Positions 33,603-43,364 of a stretch of 64,000 nt of DNA are shown here, piece by piece. Under the pieces are notes generated by a model. That model did no database searches and was not told where the DNA came from. It was given only the letters and a program-made list of their open reading frames with translations. A program made the position numbers and the translations under genes. Origin of the DNA: Flavobacteriales bacterium (lineage in GTDB: Bacteria; Bacteroidota; Bacteroidia; Flavobacteriales_F; PHOS-HE28); contig CP064979.1 in the NCBI GenBank assembly GCA_016699575.1, positions 4,278,001 to 4,342,000 of the forward strand, written 5' to 3'. Position 1 is the first letter of the stretch. Each line of letters starts with the position of its first letter.

Positions 33603-34709
33603 ATGATCTACCTCCGTTCAACCCCATTCCCCTATGCGTCGTTGCTCCTCTTGGCTGCCTTGGCCACCGGCTGCAGCGTGCACCACGACGAGGAGCACGA
33701 AAGCCACGAGCACGGCCGCTATCCCGCGACCAGTCCGCTTCTGGCCGACACCGTGGTGGCCCGTGACTACGTGTGCCAGATCCACTCCGTGCAACACATT
33801 GAACTGCGCGCCTTGGAGAAGGGCTACCTCCAGGACATGCTGGTGGACGAAGGCGAGGAGGTGAAGGAAGGTCAGCTCATGTTCCGCATCCGGCCTGTGC
33901 TCTACCAGGCCGAAGTACAGCGGGCTCAAGCCGAAGCCGAGTTCGCGGAGATCGAATACCGGAACACCAAGAGCCTCGCCGATAGCAATGTGGTTTCGCC
34001 CAATGAGCTGGCACTGGCCAAGGCGCGGTTGGACAAGGCCAAAGCCGAACTGAACATGGCCCAAGCCCATTTGGGTTTCACGGAGATCACTGCTCCGTTC
34101 GATGGCATCGTGGGCCGCTTCCATGTGCGGAAGGGAAGCTTGCTCGATGAGGGTGAACTGCTGACGGAACTGTCGGACAACAGTGCAATGTGGGTGTACT
34201 TCAACGTGCCCGAAGCCGAATACCTGGCCTACAAGAAGAATGCGCTGGCCGACAACGGCACCAAGGTGATGTTGATGATGGCCAATGGCGAGTTCTTCGA
34301 TCAGCCCGGCGAGATCACCGCCATCGAGAGCGACTTCAACAACACCACCGGCAACATCGCCTTCCGCGCGACATTCCCCAATCCGAAGGGCCTCCTGCGC
34401 CACGGCGGAACGGGCAACATCCTCATGGATTCGCACCTGAAGGGCGTGCTGCTGGTCCCGCAGAAAGCCACCTTCGAGGTGCTCGACCACCGCTACGTGT
34501 TCGTGATCGACAAGGGGGGCGTGCTGCACACGGCACGCATCGAGGTAGGCCCCGAACTGCAGCACCTATTCGTGGTGAACGCGGGCCTGAAGAAGGAGGA
34601 CCGCATCCTGCTGGAAGGCCTGCGCAAAGTGAAGGACGCCGACAAGGTCGACGTGGAGTTCATCGCGCCGGACTCCGTGGTGAAGCACTTGGACCTGTAC
34701 GCTGAATGA
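33603..34709 (+). CDS. RND efflux periplasmic adaptor (membrane fusion protein)
   Basis: The 368-residue lipoprotein (lipobox ALATGC) is the adaptor of a tripartite efflux pump. After a His/Glu-rich stretch (VHHDEEHESHEHG) it has the lipoyl half-motif KGYLQDMLVDEGEEVKEGQLMFRI, then an alpha-hairpin (about 100-165). The second lipoyl half AHLGFTEITAPFDGIVGRFHVRKGSLLDEGELLTEL follows, and beta-barrel and membrane-proximal domains close the chain. It is the first gene of a three-gene operon: adaptor, RND pump, OMF. A 112-bp gap with a palindromic repeat separates it from the pump. The His-rich start may hint at metal ions, but RND phylogeny suggests multidrug/HAE1. Confidence 0.93.
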   Translation: MIYLRSTPFPYASLLLLAALATGCSVHHDEEHESHEHGRYPATSPLLADTVVARDYVCQIHSVQHIELRALEKGYLQDMLVDEGEEVKEGQLMFRIRPVLYQAEVQRAQAEAEFAEIEYRNTKSLADSNVVSPNELALAKARLDKAKAELNMAQAHLGFTEITAPFDGIVGRFHVRKGSLLDEGELLTELSDNSAMWVYFNVPEAEYLAYKKNALADNGTKVMLMMANGEFFDQPGEITAIESDFNNTTGNIAFRATFPNPKGLLRHGGTGNILMDSHLKGVLLVPQKATFEVLDHRYVFVIDKGGVLHTARIEVGPELQHLFVVNAGLKKEDRILLEGLRKVKDADKVDVEFIAPDSVVKHLDLYAE

Positions 34710-34722
34710 ACCCATTGAGTGC

Positions 34723-34800
34723 TTCACCACAGAAGCACGGAGCACACAGAGCAAGGCAGGCGTTTCACTCCCTCCGTGCCCTCTGTGCCTCTGTGGTGAA
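34723..34800. repeat. Palindromic CACAGAG/CACGGAG repeat inside the efflux operon
   Basis: A left arm (34723-34755) and right arm (34768-34800) are inverted repeats beginning TTCACCACAG and composed of CACAGAG/CACGGAG units. It occupies most of the gap between adaptor and pump genes. In mRNA it would form a long hairpin, possibly tuning pump expression relative to the adaptor. Confidence 0.75.
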
Positions 34801-34822
34801 CTGACCCCAACCTCTTCGATCC

Positions 34823-37800
34823 ATGTTCAGGAATTTCATCCAGCGGCCGGTACTGGCCATCGTCATCTCCGTGCTGATCCTCTTCGTTGGGGGGTTGGCC
34901 ATGAAGCAACTGCCCACGGCGCAGTTCCCGGAGATCGCGCCCACCACGGTGAACATCTTCATCGCGTACCCCGGCGCCAGCGCCGACGTGCTCACCAAGA
35001 GCACCATCATCCAGCTCGAAACGGCGATCAACGGCGTGCAGGACATGCGCTACATCGCCAGCGATGCTACCAGTGCGGGCGAGGGCACCATCCGCGTGAT
35101 CTTCGAGCCAGGCACCGATCCCAACGAAGCCGTGGTGCGCGTGAAGACGCGCGTGGACCAGGTGATGCCCAACCTGCCGCTGCTCGTGCAGCGCGAGGGT
35201 GTGATCATCACGCCGGTGCAGCCCAGCATGCTCATGTACGTGAACCTATACGGCAACGGCGAGGACGCGGACGAGCTCTTCCTGTACAACTACGCCTTCA
35301 CGCAATTGATCCCGGAGATCCAGCGGATCCCCGGCGTGGCGCAGGCGCAGATCCTTGGCAGCCGCAAGTACGCCATGCGCGTGTGGATGAAGCCGGACCG
35401 CATGCGCGCCTACAACATCTCCGCCGAGGAGGTGATGAAGGCCATGGAGGAACAGAGCCTCATCGCACGGCCGGGCCGCTTGGGCCAGAGTTCCGGCATC
35501 AATGCGCAAGCACTCGAGTACGTGCTCATCTACCAAGGCCAGTTCAACGAGCCCGAGCAATACAGGAACATCATCATCCGTGCGAACGAGGAGGGGGAGA
35601 TGATCAAGTTGCGCGACATCGCCGACGTGGAACTGGGCAGCGAGTTCTTCGACATCTATTCCAACCTCGATGGCAAACCCTCGGCTTCCATCGTACTGAA
35701 ACAAACCCTGGGCAGCAATGCCAGCGAGGTGATCGCCCAGGTGAAGGAGAAGCTGAAGGAGCAGGCCGCCTTCATGCCGCCGGGTATCGATTACAAGGTA
35801 AGCTACGATGTGAGCACCTTTCTTGATGCGTCCATCGAACAAGTGCTGCACACCCTGTTGGAGGCCTTCCTCCTGGTCGCCTTGGTGGTGTTCATCTTCC
35901 TCGGTGACTGGCGCTCCACGCTGATCCCGATCATCGCGGTTCCGGTGTCGTTGATCGGTGCCTTCTTCGTGATGCAGGTGTTCGACCTGTCGATCAACCT
36001 GATCACGCTGTTCGCCTTGGTGCTCGCCATCGGCATCGTGGTGGACAACGCGATCGTCGTGGTGGAGGCCGTGCACGCCAAGATGGAGGGCAACCACGCC
36101 CTCACGCCATACGCTGCGGTGAAGGAGGTGATGGGCGAGATCGGTGGTGCCATCATCGCCATCACGCTGGTAATGGTCTCCGTGTTCATCCCCGTCTCGT
36201 TCATGACCGGTCCGGTCGGTGTGTTCTACCGTCAGTTCTCCATCACGATGGCGGGCTCCATCATCATTTCGGGCCTGGTGGCGCTCACCCTTACGCCAGT
36301 GCTCTGTGCGATGCTCTTGAAGGCCCATGGGACGCGCAAGAGGACGTTTCTCGACAAGGGCATCGACGCCTTCAACCGCTGGTTCGAGGGCTTGACCGGT
36401 CGGTATGTGGCCGTGCTGAACAGGATCGTCGTTCTGCGCGTGCTCACGTTCGGTGCGCTCATCGGTTTCTGCTTCGCGATCTACCTCACCAACCAGGTGC
36501 TGCCGGCCGGCTTCATCCCCAGCGAGGACCAAGGCACCATCTACGCCATCGTGCAAACGCCGCCCGGTTCCACGCTGGAGACCACCAACGAGGTAGCGCG
36601 CGACCTGCAGAAGATCTGCGAGGAGATCCCCGAAGTGGAATCGGTGTCGTCGCTGGCGGGTTATGAGATCATGACCGAGGGCCGCGGCTCGAACGCCGGG
36701 ACGTGTCTCATCGACCTGAAGCCCTGGGACGAACGCGACAAGAATGTGAACGAGGTGATGGAGGAGCTCGAGGAGAAGACGAAGGACCTCGGTGCGGTCA
36801 TCGAGTTCTTCGAACCACCGGCCGTACCGGGCTTCGGTTCATCGGCCGGCTTCTCGCTGCGCATGCTGGACAAGACGAACGGCACGGACTACCACGAGTT
36901 CGAACGCATCAACAACGAGTTCATGGAAGCGCTGGCCAAGCGCAAGGAACTCACCGGCCTGTTCACCTTCTATGCGGCCAACTTCCCGCAGTACGAGATG
37001 ATCATCGACAACGACCTGGCCATGCAGAAAGGCGTGAGCATCGGTAAGGCCGTCGAGAACCTGAACATCCTCATCGGCAGCACCTATGAGCAGGGCTTCA
37101 TCCGCTTCGGCCGTTTCTTCAAGGTGTATGCGCAGGCCGCGCCGGAGTATCGCCGGTATCCGACCGATCTCACTGGCCTGTTCGTGAAGAACGAGGAAGG
37201 TGAGATGGTGCCCTACTCCTCCTTCATGCACTTCGAGAAGCGCTTGGGCCCGAACGAGATCACGCGCTACAACCTCTACAATTCCGCGACCATCCGAGGG
37301 CTTTCGGTAGAGGGCTACACCAGCGGCGATGCGATCAAGGCGATCCAGGAGGTGGCCAAGAAAACGCTGCCGCGCGGCTACGATATCGCGTGGGAAGGGC
37401 TCTCGTACGACGAAGCACGTCGCGGCAACGAAGCCATCTACATCTTCCTGGTCGTGCTCATTTTCGTGTACCTGGTACTCGCCGCCCAGTATGAGAGCTT
37501 CGTTCTACCGCTGGTGGTGATCCTCTCCCTTCCGGTCGGTGTGCTCGGCTCCTTGCTACTGCTCAAAGCGATGGGCCTGGCGAACGACGTGTACGCGCAG
37601 ATCGGCATCATCATGCTCATCGGTCTGCTGGGCAAGAACGCGGTGCTGATAGTCGAGTTCGCCGTGCAGAAGCAGCGCGCGGGAGCCTCCGTGCTCGAAG
37701 CTACGATCGAGGGTTCGAAGGCACGGTTCCGCCCCATCCTCATGACTTCTTTCGCCTTCGTGGCAGGCCTGATCCCATTGGTCCTGGCTTCGGGTGCTGG

Positions 37801-38059
37801 TGCGATCGGCAATCGGACGATCGGTTCGTCATCCCTCGGCGGCATGCTCGTGGGCACGGTGCTCGGTGTGCTTGTGATCCCAGGCCTGTACTACGTCTTT
37901 GCCAACATGATCAAGGGGCGCAAGCTCATCAGCGACGAGCGCGATGAACCGGTCTCGGAGGAATTCGTGCGGCACGCCGAAGAGGACACTGCCTCCAAAG
38001 AGGTCATCCGGTCGCTCTCCGTGCGCTTGCGCGAGGCCTTGAAACGCAAGAAGGACTGA
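34823..38059 (+). CDS. HAE1-type RND multidrug efflux permease
   Basis: The 1078-residue inner-membrane pump exchanges protons for drugs or other compounds. It has the AcrB architecture: TM1 (PVLAIVISVLILFVGGLAM), a large periplasmic loop with the porter domain (FPEIAPTTVNIF, NGVQDMRYIASD), and TM2-6. GIVVDNAIVVVE near residue 408 carries the paired Asp of the proton relay (VVDNAIVVVEAV). A second periplasmic loop and TM7-12, with IMLIGLLGKNAVLIVEFA, complete it. The length is typical for AcrB/MexB. The operon neighbours are a periplasmic adaptor and a TolC-like channel, so the complete pump is encoded here. A short soluble tail after TM12 (EEFVRHAEEDTASKE) is usual for Bacteroidota members. 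Confidence 0.97.
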   Translation: MFRNFIQRPVLAIVISVLILFVGGLAMKQLPTAQFPEIAPTTVNIFIAYPGASADVLTKSTIIQLETAINGVQDMRYIASDATSAGEGTIRVIFEPGTDPNEAVVRVKTRVDQVMPNLPLLVQREGVIITPVQPSMLMYVNLYGNGEDADELFLYNYAFTQLIPEIQRIPGVAQAQILGSRKYAMRVWMKPDRMRAYNISAEEVMKAMEEQSLIARPGRLGQSSGINAQALEYVLIYQGQFNEPEQYRNIIIRANEEGEMIKLRDIADVELGSEFFDIYSNLDGKPSASIVLKQTLGSNASEVIAQVKEKLKEQAAFMPPGIDYKVSYDVSTFLDASIEQVLHTLLEAFLLVALVVFIFLGDWRSTLIPIIAVPVSLIGAFFVMQVFDLSINLITLFALVLAIGIVVDNAIVVVEAVHAKMEGNHALTPYAAVKEVMGEIGGAIIAITLVMVSVFIPVSFMTGPVGVFYRQFSITMAGSIIISGLVALTLTPVLCAMLLKAHGTRKRTFLDKGIDAFNRWFEGLTGRYVAVLNRIVVLRVLTFGALIGFCFAIYLTNQVLPAGFIPSEDQGTIYAIVQTPPGSTLETTNEVARDLQKICEEIPEVESVSSLAGYEIMTEGRGSNAGTCLIDLKPWDERDKNVNEVMEELEEKTKDLGAVIEFFEPPAVPGFGSSAGFSLRMLDKTNGTDYHEFERINNEFMEALAKRKELTGLFTFYAANFPQYEMIIDNDLAMQKGVSIGKAVENLNILIGSTYEQGFIRFGRFFKVYAQAAPEYRRYPTDLTGLFVKNEEGEMVPYSSFMHFEKRLGPNEITRYNLYNSATIRGLSVEGYTSGDAIKAIQEVAKKTLPRGYDIAWEGLSYDEARRGNEAIYIFLVVLIFVYLVLAAQYESFVLPLVVILSLPVGVLGSLLLLKAMGLANDVYAQIGIIMLIGLLGKNAVLIVEFAVQKQRAGASVLEATIEGSKARFRPILMTSFAFVAGLIPLVLASGAGAIGNRTIGSSSLGGMLVGTVLGVLVIPGLYYVFANMIKGRKLISDERDEPVSEEFVRHAEEDTASKEVIRSLSVRLREALKRKKD

Positions 38060-38062
38060 ACC

Positions 38063-39493
38063 ATGAGCCGAACGATCAATTTCCTCGGAACCGCCTGCGT
38101 GCTGGCCCTGCTCGGGCTCTCTTCCTGTGTTCCGGCACTGAAGGTGCGCGAAGTCCGGAAGGACACGCCCGCGTCCTACGCCAGCAATTCGGACACGACG
38201 AATGCCGCGAACACGCCATGGCGCGCATTCTTCATCGACCCCCACCTCCGCATGCTCATCGATAGCGCCCTGGCCAACAACCAGGAGCTTAACATCATGC
38301 TGCAGGAGATCGCCGTGGCGCAGAGCGAGGTGCGCGCACGCAAAGGAGAATACCTGCCCTTCGTGGAAGCGGGTGCCGCAGCGGAGGTTGACAAGGTGGG
38401 CGAATTCACGCGTAACGGGGCCGTGGAGCACAACCTTGACATCAAGGAGGAGACCAGGTTCCCTGAGCCGCTGCCGAACTATATCGTGGCCGCACGCGCA
38501 TCGTGGGAGATCGACATCTGGAAGAAGCTGCGAAACGCGAAGAAGGCGGCGATGATGCGCTACCTGGGCACCGTGGAGGGCCGGAACTTCATGATCACTC
38601 ACCTGGTCGCGGAGATCGCCAACAGCTACTACGAGTTGATGGCGTTGGACAACCAGCTGGAGATCCTGCGCAACAACATCGCCATCCAGCAGGACGCGTT
38701 GGAGATCGTGAAGCTGGAAAAGCAGGCAGCGAAAGTCACGGAACTGGCCGTGCGGCGATTCGAGGCTGAAGTGCTCAAGAACTGCAGCAACCTGTTCGAT
38801 ATCCAGCAGCGCATCACGGAGACGGAGAACCGCATCAACTTCCTGGTGGGCCGCTACCCGCAGGCAGTGACGCGCGGTTCCGCATCGTTCGCCAGCCTCG
38901 TGCTGGACAGCATCTCCGCGGGCGTTCCATCACAGCTGCTCTCCTATCGCCCGGACATCCGCCAGGCGGAGCTCGAGCTCGCTGCTGCCAAGCTGGATGT
39001 GAAGGCCGCAAAGGCGAACTTCTATCCTTCCGTGCGGCTCACCGCGGGCATCGGCCTCAATGCGTTCGATGCTGCGTTGCTGACGGAAACGCCTGCATCG
39101 CTCATCTACAGCGTAGCTGGGGATCTGGTTGCACCGCTGGTGAACAGGAACGCGATCAAAGCAACCTACATCGGCGCCAATGCGCATCAAATGCAGGCGG
39201 TGTACCAGTACGAGCAGACCGTTCTCAACGCCTACGTGGAAGTGGTGAACCAGCTCTCGAACATCGAGAACCTGCGCAACAGCTACGACCTGCGGAAGCA
39301 ACAAGTGGATGCGCTCTCCAGCTCCATCAACCTTTCCACCAACCTGTTCCGCTCCGCACGCGCCGATTACATGGAAGTGCTGCTCACCCAGCGCGATGCG
39401 CTCGAAAGCAAGTTCGAATTGGTGGAAACCCAGAAGCAGCGCATGACCGCCGTGGTTGGCATGTACCATGCGCTGGGCGGAGGCTGGAGGTGA
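38063..39493 (+). CDS. Outer-membrane efflux channel (TolC/NodT family)
   Basis: The 476-residue lipoprotein (lipobox LSSC) is the outer-membrane factor of the preceding pump. OEP repeats are present: DSALANNQELNIMLQEIAVAQSEVRARKGEYLP, a WEIDIWKKLRNAKKAAMMRYLG segment (family W(E)xDxWG), LLSYRPDIRQAELELAAAKLDVKAAKANFYPSVRL, and the second half with a matching long helix and DYMEVLLTQRDALESKFELVETQKQRMTAVVGMYHALGGGW. It starts 3 bp after the pump stop, in the same operon. The final ALGGGW is typical of NodT-group proteins. Confidence 0.95.
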   Translation: MSRTINFLGTACVLALLGLSSCVPALKVREVRKDTPASYASNSDTTNAANTPWRAFFIDPHLRMLIDSALANNQELNIMLQEIAVAQSEVRARKGEYLPFVEAGAAAEVDKVGEFTRNGAVEHNLDIKEETRFPEPLPNYIVAARASWEIDIWKKLRNAKKAAMMRYLGTVEGRNFMITHLVAEIANSYYELMALDNQLEILRNNIAIQQDALEIVKLEKQAAKVTELAVRRFEAEVLKNCSNLFDIQQRITETENRINFLVGRYPQAVTRGSASFASLVLDSISAGVPSQLLSYRPDIRQAELELAAAKLDVKAAKANFYPSVRLTAGIGLNAFDAALLTETPASLIYSVAGDLVAPLVNRNAIKATYIGANAHQMQAVYQYEQTVLNAYVEVVNQLSNIENLRNSYDLRKQQVDALSSSINLSTNLFRSARADYMEVLLTQRDALESKFELVETQKQRMTAVVGMYHALGGGWR

Positions 39494-39510
39494 CCGGCAG
39501 CCCGTCGGGC

Positions 39511-41031
39511 TCAGTGTTGCACTACGAAGCGGAAGCTCCGTTGCCCGGTGCGCGCGGCGTAGAGGCCGTTGGGCAAATGCCGCACATCGAACCTGTTGCC
39601 GAATCGCGGCACGGCCACTGTCCTACCGTCCGCGTCCAAAACGGACACGATCGCGAGCGGGTCCAAACCTTCCACAACCACCTCTTGCTGTGCCGGGTTG
39701 GGGAACACGGATAAAACGGCCAGCGGCGCCATGGCTGAAGGAACAGCCGCTACCAGTGAACTGTCCATCAGCACATCCTCATCACCGGCCTGGTAGCTGG
39801 CCCAGATGAAATAGCACAGGAACATCTCATCCTCCGTGGTGCTTCCCAAGTACACGTTCTGCGGTGGGTTGTGCGGATTGTGCGGATTGCCGACCGTATT
39901 GTCGTACACGCCCTCGCTCTTGATCACCGCGCCGGCCGGGATGGGCTGCACGTACTGGAACGTGTAGTAGCGCTGCCAGTGGAAGTGCCACCAGGGGATA
40001 TCGATGAGCGGGATGCTGTCGCCCTGGTGCTCATACCACACTTTGTAGCTCCGCCCCAATTGGTGCATGTGTGGGCAGATGGAGATGAACGAGCGGCTGT
40101 TCGGCACGTTGTACTCTTGGTGGAACGTACTGATCGTGTTCGCAGGTAGCACGAAAGGACCATCCACAAGACCTGGCGGGTTCTGGGACAACAACCAACC
40201 CACCCGCACAGGGCGCACGTCGCTGGCGTTCGTCACGAATTGCAGGTTCAGCACGGTGCTGTCCACCTGGCCTTGGTGGTAGGGTCCGTAATGGATCTCC
40301 AGCACGAAGTCAGCACCGGGCGGCACCGCAATGCCCCAATCCTGCGGATAGCGCACGATGTCACCCCCAGGTTGCCAAGCGTTCATGTAGAACGTGTAGG
40401 TGGGTTGGCCGGTTGATCCGTTGAACCCGGGCAGTGGGTCCTGCATGTCGTTCGCCATCGTGTTGCCCGTCATGTCGAACGAGATGTCAACGTGGTGCAC
40501 TACATCGTCAATACCGGGCAGCACCTCTATCGCGTTCACGTACACGGTGTCGGGGAAGTTTGTCGGTATGGCGAACCAGCGGTACTCGTCGAGGTCGCTC
40601 TGCAACGTGTACGGCGGAATGGCCACCACATGATCGACGGTAGTGAGCATGGAGCCTCCGCTGGGGAACGTAGGGGGATCGGGCTCCAGCAAGGGGTCGC
40701 CGAAGGGCGTGCCTTGCAGCACCCAATTCGCAACGGCATCGATCTCGCCTTGCGTGAGGATGTTCTCATTGGCGAAATGCCTGTAGTCCGGATCAGCAGG
40801 CCAAGGTGGCATGTGCCCGAGCACAACGGCCTCGCTGATGGCGATACTGTTGGTGACCGCATCCTGATAACCCATCAGGTCGAAGGGCGCCGCTGTGCCG
40901 GGGTGATGGCAGCCGGTGCAATGCGTGTAGACGATGTTCGCCACATCGGGGCTCCACACCGGGTTCTGCGCAGTGCATAGCGCACTCAGCAGTATGGATG
41001 CCATCCAAACATGACGAACACGGCTTTGCAT
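39511..41031 (-). CDS. Secreted cytochrome c/PHM-like copper monooxygenase with T9SS tag
   Basis: The 506-residue protein begins with a short signal peptide (SRVRHVWMASILLSALCTAQ). A cytochrome c heme motif CTGCH (C38, C41, H42) follows. It is succeeded by a region with the histidine motifs of copper type II ascorbate-dependent monooxygenases (PHM/DBH-like): VVHHVDISF near residue 178, LEIHYGPY near 245 and CPHMHQLGRSYKVWYEH near 318. The C-terminal PNPAQQEVVVEGLDP with LPNGLYAART is a Por-type T9SS sorting domain. Together these suggest an exported copper enzyme with a built-in electron-donor heme. The substrate is unknown. TACCTTGG lies exactly 4 nt before the ATG. Confidence 0.85.
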   Translation of the reverse strand: MQSRVRHVWMASILLSALCTAQNPVWSPDVANIVYTHCTGCHHPGTAAPFDLMGYQDAVTNSIAISEAVVLGHMPPWPADPDYRHFANENILTQGEIDAVANWVLQGTPFGDPLLEPDPPTFPSGGSMLTTVDHVVAIPPYTLQSDLDEYRWFAIPTNFPDTVYVNAIEVLPGIDDVVHHVDISFDMTGNTMANDMQDPLPGFNGSTGQPTYTFYMNAWQPGGDIVRYPQDWGIAVPPGADFVLEIHYGPYHQGQVDSTVLNLQFVTNASDVRPVRVGWLLSQNPPGLVDGPFVLPANTISTFHQEYNVPNSRSFISICPHMHQLGRSYKVWYEHQGDSIPLIDIPWWHFHWQRYYTFQYVQPIPAGAVIKSEGVYDNTVGNPHNPHNPPQNVYLGSTTEDEMFLCYFIWASYQAGDEDVLMDSSLVAAVPSAMAPLAVLSVFPNPAQQEVVVEGLDPLAIVSVLDADGRTVAVPRFGNRFDVRHLPNGLYAARTGQRSFRFVVQH

Positions 41032-41097
41032 GCAACCAAGGTAGCCGCGCGGCCCACAGACGAGCGCAACGCCCCGTGACCAGTCGAGGCCGGGCAC

Positions 41098-41910
41098 CTA
41101 CCGTATCCTTCCCCCGGCCAACTTCTTCGGCACCAGTGGCGGCCGTTCAGCCCGTAGGAACACCCATTCGTCCTCGGTGCTTTCATCGGGCGCGAAGCGG
41201 TAGCCGTCACCGTCGTACGCCTTCACACGCTCGTGACCCATGATGCGGTGCTGGATGATATAGCGCGCCATGGCCCCGCGCTGCTGCTTGGCGAAGACCA
41301 TCACCACTTTGTAACCGCTCGGCGTCTTGTCCTTGAACACCGGTGTGATGATGCGTGCGTTCAGTTGCTCGGTGTCCACCACGCTTGCGTATTCGCTGGA
41401 CGCACAGTTGAGGACCACCGTGCTCTTGGTCGCCTTCAGGTCCGCGTTCAGCGCGTCGGTAACAAGCACGCCCCAATAGGCATAAAGATCCTTGGCCTTG
41501 CCCACACCGAAGGGTGTGCCCATCATCAAGCGGTAGTCCTGCATAAGGTCCAACGGACGCAGCACGCCGTACAGCCCGCTGAGGATGCGCAGGTGGTGCT
41601 GTGCGAAGTCCAGGTCGGCGGAAGTCAGGGAACGGGCATCGAGGCCACGGTACACTTCACCGTTGAAGGTGAACGCAGCCGGGCGCGCGTTCTTCAGCGT
41701 GAAGGGCGGCTTCCAGTCGGCGTAGCGTTGGCGGTTGAGTTCGCCCAGCTTCGCGCTGAGGTCCATAAGGCCCGAGAGCTTCTTAGCGCTGAGGGTCTTC
41801 AGTTTCTCCACCAATGGCACGGCATGCTTGAGCAGCACCGGCTGCGTTGCGCTAGCGAGAACAGGCGTTTCTTGGGCGAGGTCCTTTGCAGGAGAGAGCA
41901 GTACTATCAT
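41098..41910 (-). CDS. yaaA: Peroxide stress protein YaaA (DUF328)
   Basis: The 270-residue protein is a YaaA-family member, a DNA-binding factor that lowers iron and protects against oxidative stress in E. coli. Conserved blocks are present: the start LLSPAKDL, the middle PAAFTFNGEVYRGLDA with LDFAQHHLRILSGLYGVLRPLDLMQDYRLMMGT, then LYAYWGVLV, NCASSEYASVV and KVVMVFAKQQRGAMARYII. Length is normal. The gene is divergent from the MFS transporter gene. Confidence 0.96.
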   Translation of the reverse strand: MIVLLSPAKDLAQETPVLASATQPVLLKHAVPLVEKLKTLSAKKLSGLMDLSAKLGELNRQRYADWKPPFTLKNARPAAFTFNGEVYRGLDARSLTSADLDFAQHHLRILSGLYGVLRPLDLMQDYRLMMGTPFGVGKAKDLYAYWGVLVTDALNADLKATKSTVVLNCASSEYASVVDTEQLNARIITPVFKDKTPSGYKVVMVFAKQQRGAMARYIIQHRIMGHERVKAYDGDGYRFAPDESTEDEWVFLRAERPPLVPKKLAGGRIR

Positions 41911-41972
41911 GCGTCATCGTCCCGCTGTGCCGGGGGCCGAAAAGTAGTCCTGCCCGATCGCACCTTTGGCCC

Positions 41973-43181
41973 GTGCTCCGCTCCCGTCCGTTCAACCGTG
42001 TTGTGCTGGCCGCCGGCTTGGGCTTCTTCGTTGACGCCTTCGACATCTTCCTCTTCAACATCTACCGCATCCCTAGTCTGAAGGAACTTGGCCTCACGGG
42101 CGACGAGCTCAGCAACGCCGGGGAGTGGCTGCTGTGGATGCAGATGGCAGGCATGATGCTCGGCGGCATCCTCACCGGGATCCTCGGGGACAAGCGCGGC
42201 CGCGTGAGCGTGCTCTTCGGCAGTATTGTTCTGTATTCGTTGGCCAACATCGCCAACGCGTTCGTTGACAGCGTAGCGGCCTACGCCGTGATCCGCTTCC
42301 TCGCGGGCCTTGGCTTGGCCGGTGAGCTGGGCGCGGGTATCACACTGGTGGGCGAAAGCATGACGAAGGAACGCCGGGGCTACGGCACCATCCTCGTGGC
42401 CACGCTCGGTGCCTTCGGGGCCGTATGCGCGGGCCTCGCTGGCGATGTGCTGCACTGGCGAACGGCCTTCGCACTGGCCGGAGGAGCAGGCCTGCTCCTG
42501 CTTTTCTTCCGCGTACGGAGCATGGAGAGCGGCATGTTCAAGCGTGCGCGGCAAGCCAGCACGCGGCACGGTTCATTCAGCCACCTCTTCAGCAATGGCG
42601 CTCGCGCTTGGCGTTACCTCGCTTGCATCGCCATGGGGGTTCCCATCTGGTACAGCGTGGGGCTGCTTATTACGCTCTCCCCTGAGCTGGCGGCTTCGTT
42701 CGGCGTGGACGTTTGGTCGTTGCCGAGAGCCTTCACGCTCTTCCAGGTGGGCATCTGCGTTGGTGACCTGGGCACGGGATTGCTGAGCCAGTGGTTGCGC
42801 ACACGGCGTCGGGTCATGCTGGGTGGTATGCTGCTCGCCATCGCAGCCACGGCGCTCTACTTCGGTGCGTTCTCCTTGGGGGCAGGTAGCTATGCCGCGT
42901 GCTTCCTGATGGGGCTGGGATGCGGCTACCTGAGCGTGTTCGCCACGGCCACAGCCGAACACTTCGGAACCAATTTGCGCGTGCTCGTTACTGCGACCGT
43001 GACCAACTTCATGCGGGGTTCGGTGACGCTCATGATACCCCTGCACCAGCTCTTGAAAACGACATCTCTGGGCTCGGCCGGTGCGCTCATGCTTATTGGT
43101 GCACTGGTGTGGAGCCTTGCCATCATCAGCGCTTGGCGCCTTCCGGAGACGTACGGGGTGGAGATGGACCGCGTGGAATAA
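41973..43181 (+). CDS. MFS transporter
   Basis: The 402-residue protein has about twelve transmembrane helices. The MFS signature region between TM2 and TM3 is GILGDKRGRVSVLFG (family GxLaDrxGRr), and TM4-5 carry VIRFLAGLGLAGELGAGITLVGESM. Sugar/organic-anion type MFS proteins share these. No substrate can be inferred. A GTG at 41973 is used as start: CACCTTTG sits exactly 4 nt before it, and the extra residues of the longer frame overlap yaaA and look unrelated. The gene stands between yaaA (divergent) and the T9SS adhesin. Confidence 0.9.
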   Translation: MLRSRPFNRVVLAAGLGFFVDAFDIFLFNIYRIPSLKELGLTGDELSNAGEWLLWMQMAGMMLGGILTGILGDKRGRVSVLFGSIVLYSLANIANAFVDSVAAYAVIRFLAGLGLAGELGAGITLVGESMTKERRGYGTILVATLGAFGAVCAGLAGDVLHWRTAFALAGGAGLLLLFFRVRSMESGMFKRARQASTRHGSFSHLFSNGARAWRYLACIAMGVPIWYSVGLLITLSPELAASFGVDVWSLPRAFTLFQVGICVGDLGTGLLSQWLRTRRRVMLGGMLLAIAATALYFGAFSLGAGSYAACFLMGLGCGYLSVFATATAEHFGTNLRVLVTATVTNFMRGSVTLMIPLHQLLKTTSLGSAGALMLIGALVWSLAIISAWRLPETYGVEMDRVE

Positions 43182-43364
43182 CCGCCCCGATCGGCCCTCG
43201 GCCACGCGAGGTGTGAATGACCGTCTTCGGGCTTGACTTTCCTGCTCTATGCGCTTGGGCGCCTTCGTCGATGCTGGGCCTCTGATCGTCGAAACTGACG
43301 AACCATCCCCTTCCGTTTGCGATACGAGTTCCTGCGCGGACCCACCGAGGCGGCGCAGGAGCAC

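Noticed and set aside
35246..36556. 436-codon antisense frame within the RND pump gene
   Set aside because: It lies opposite a gene with all RND motifs and translates to a His/Asp/Gln-rich string with no domain.
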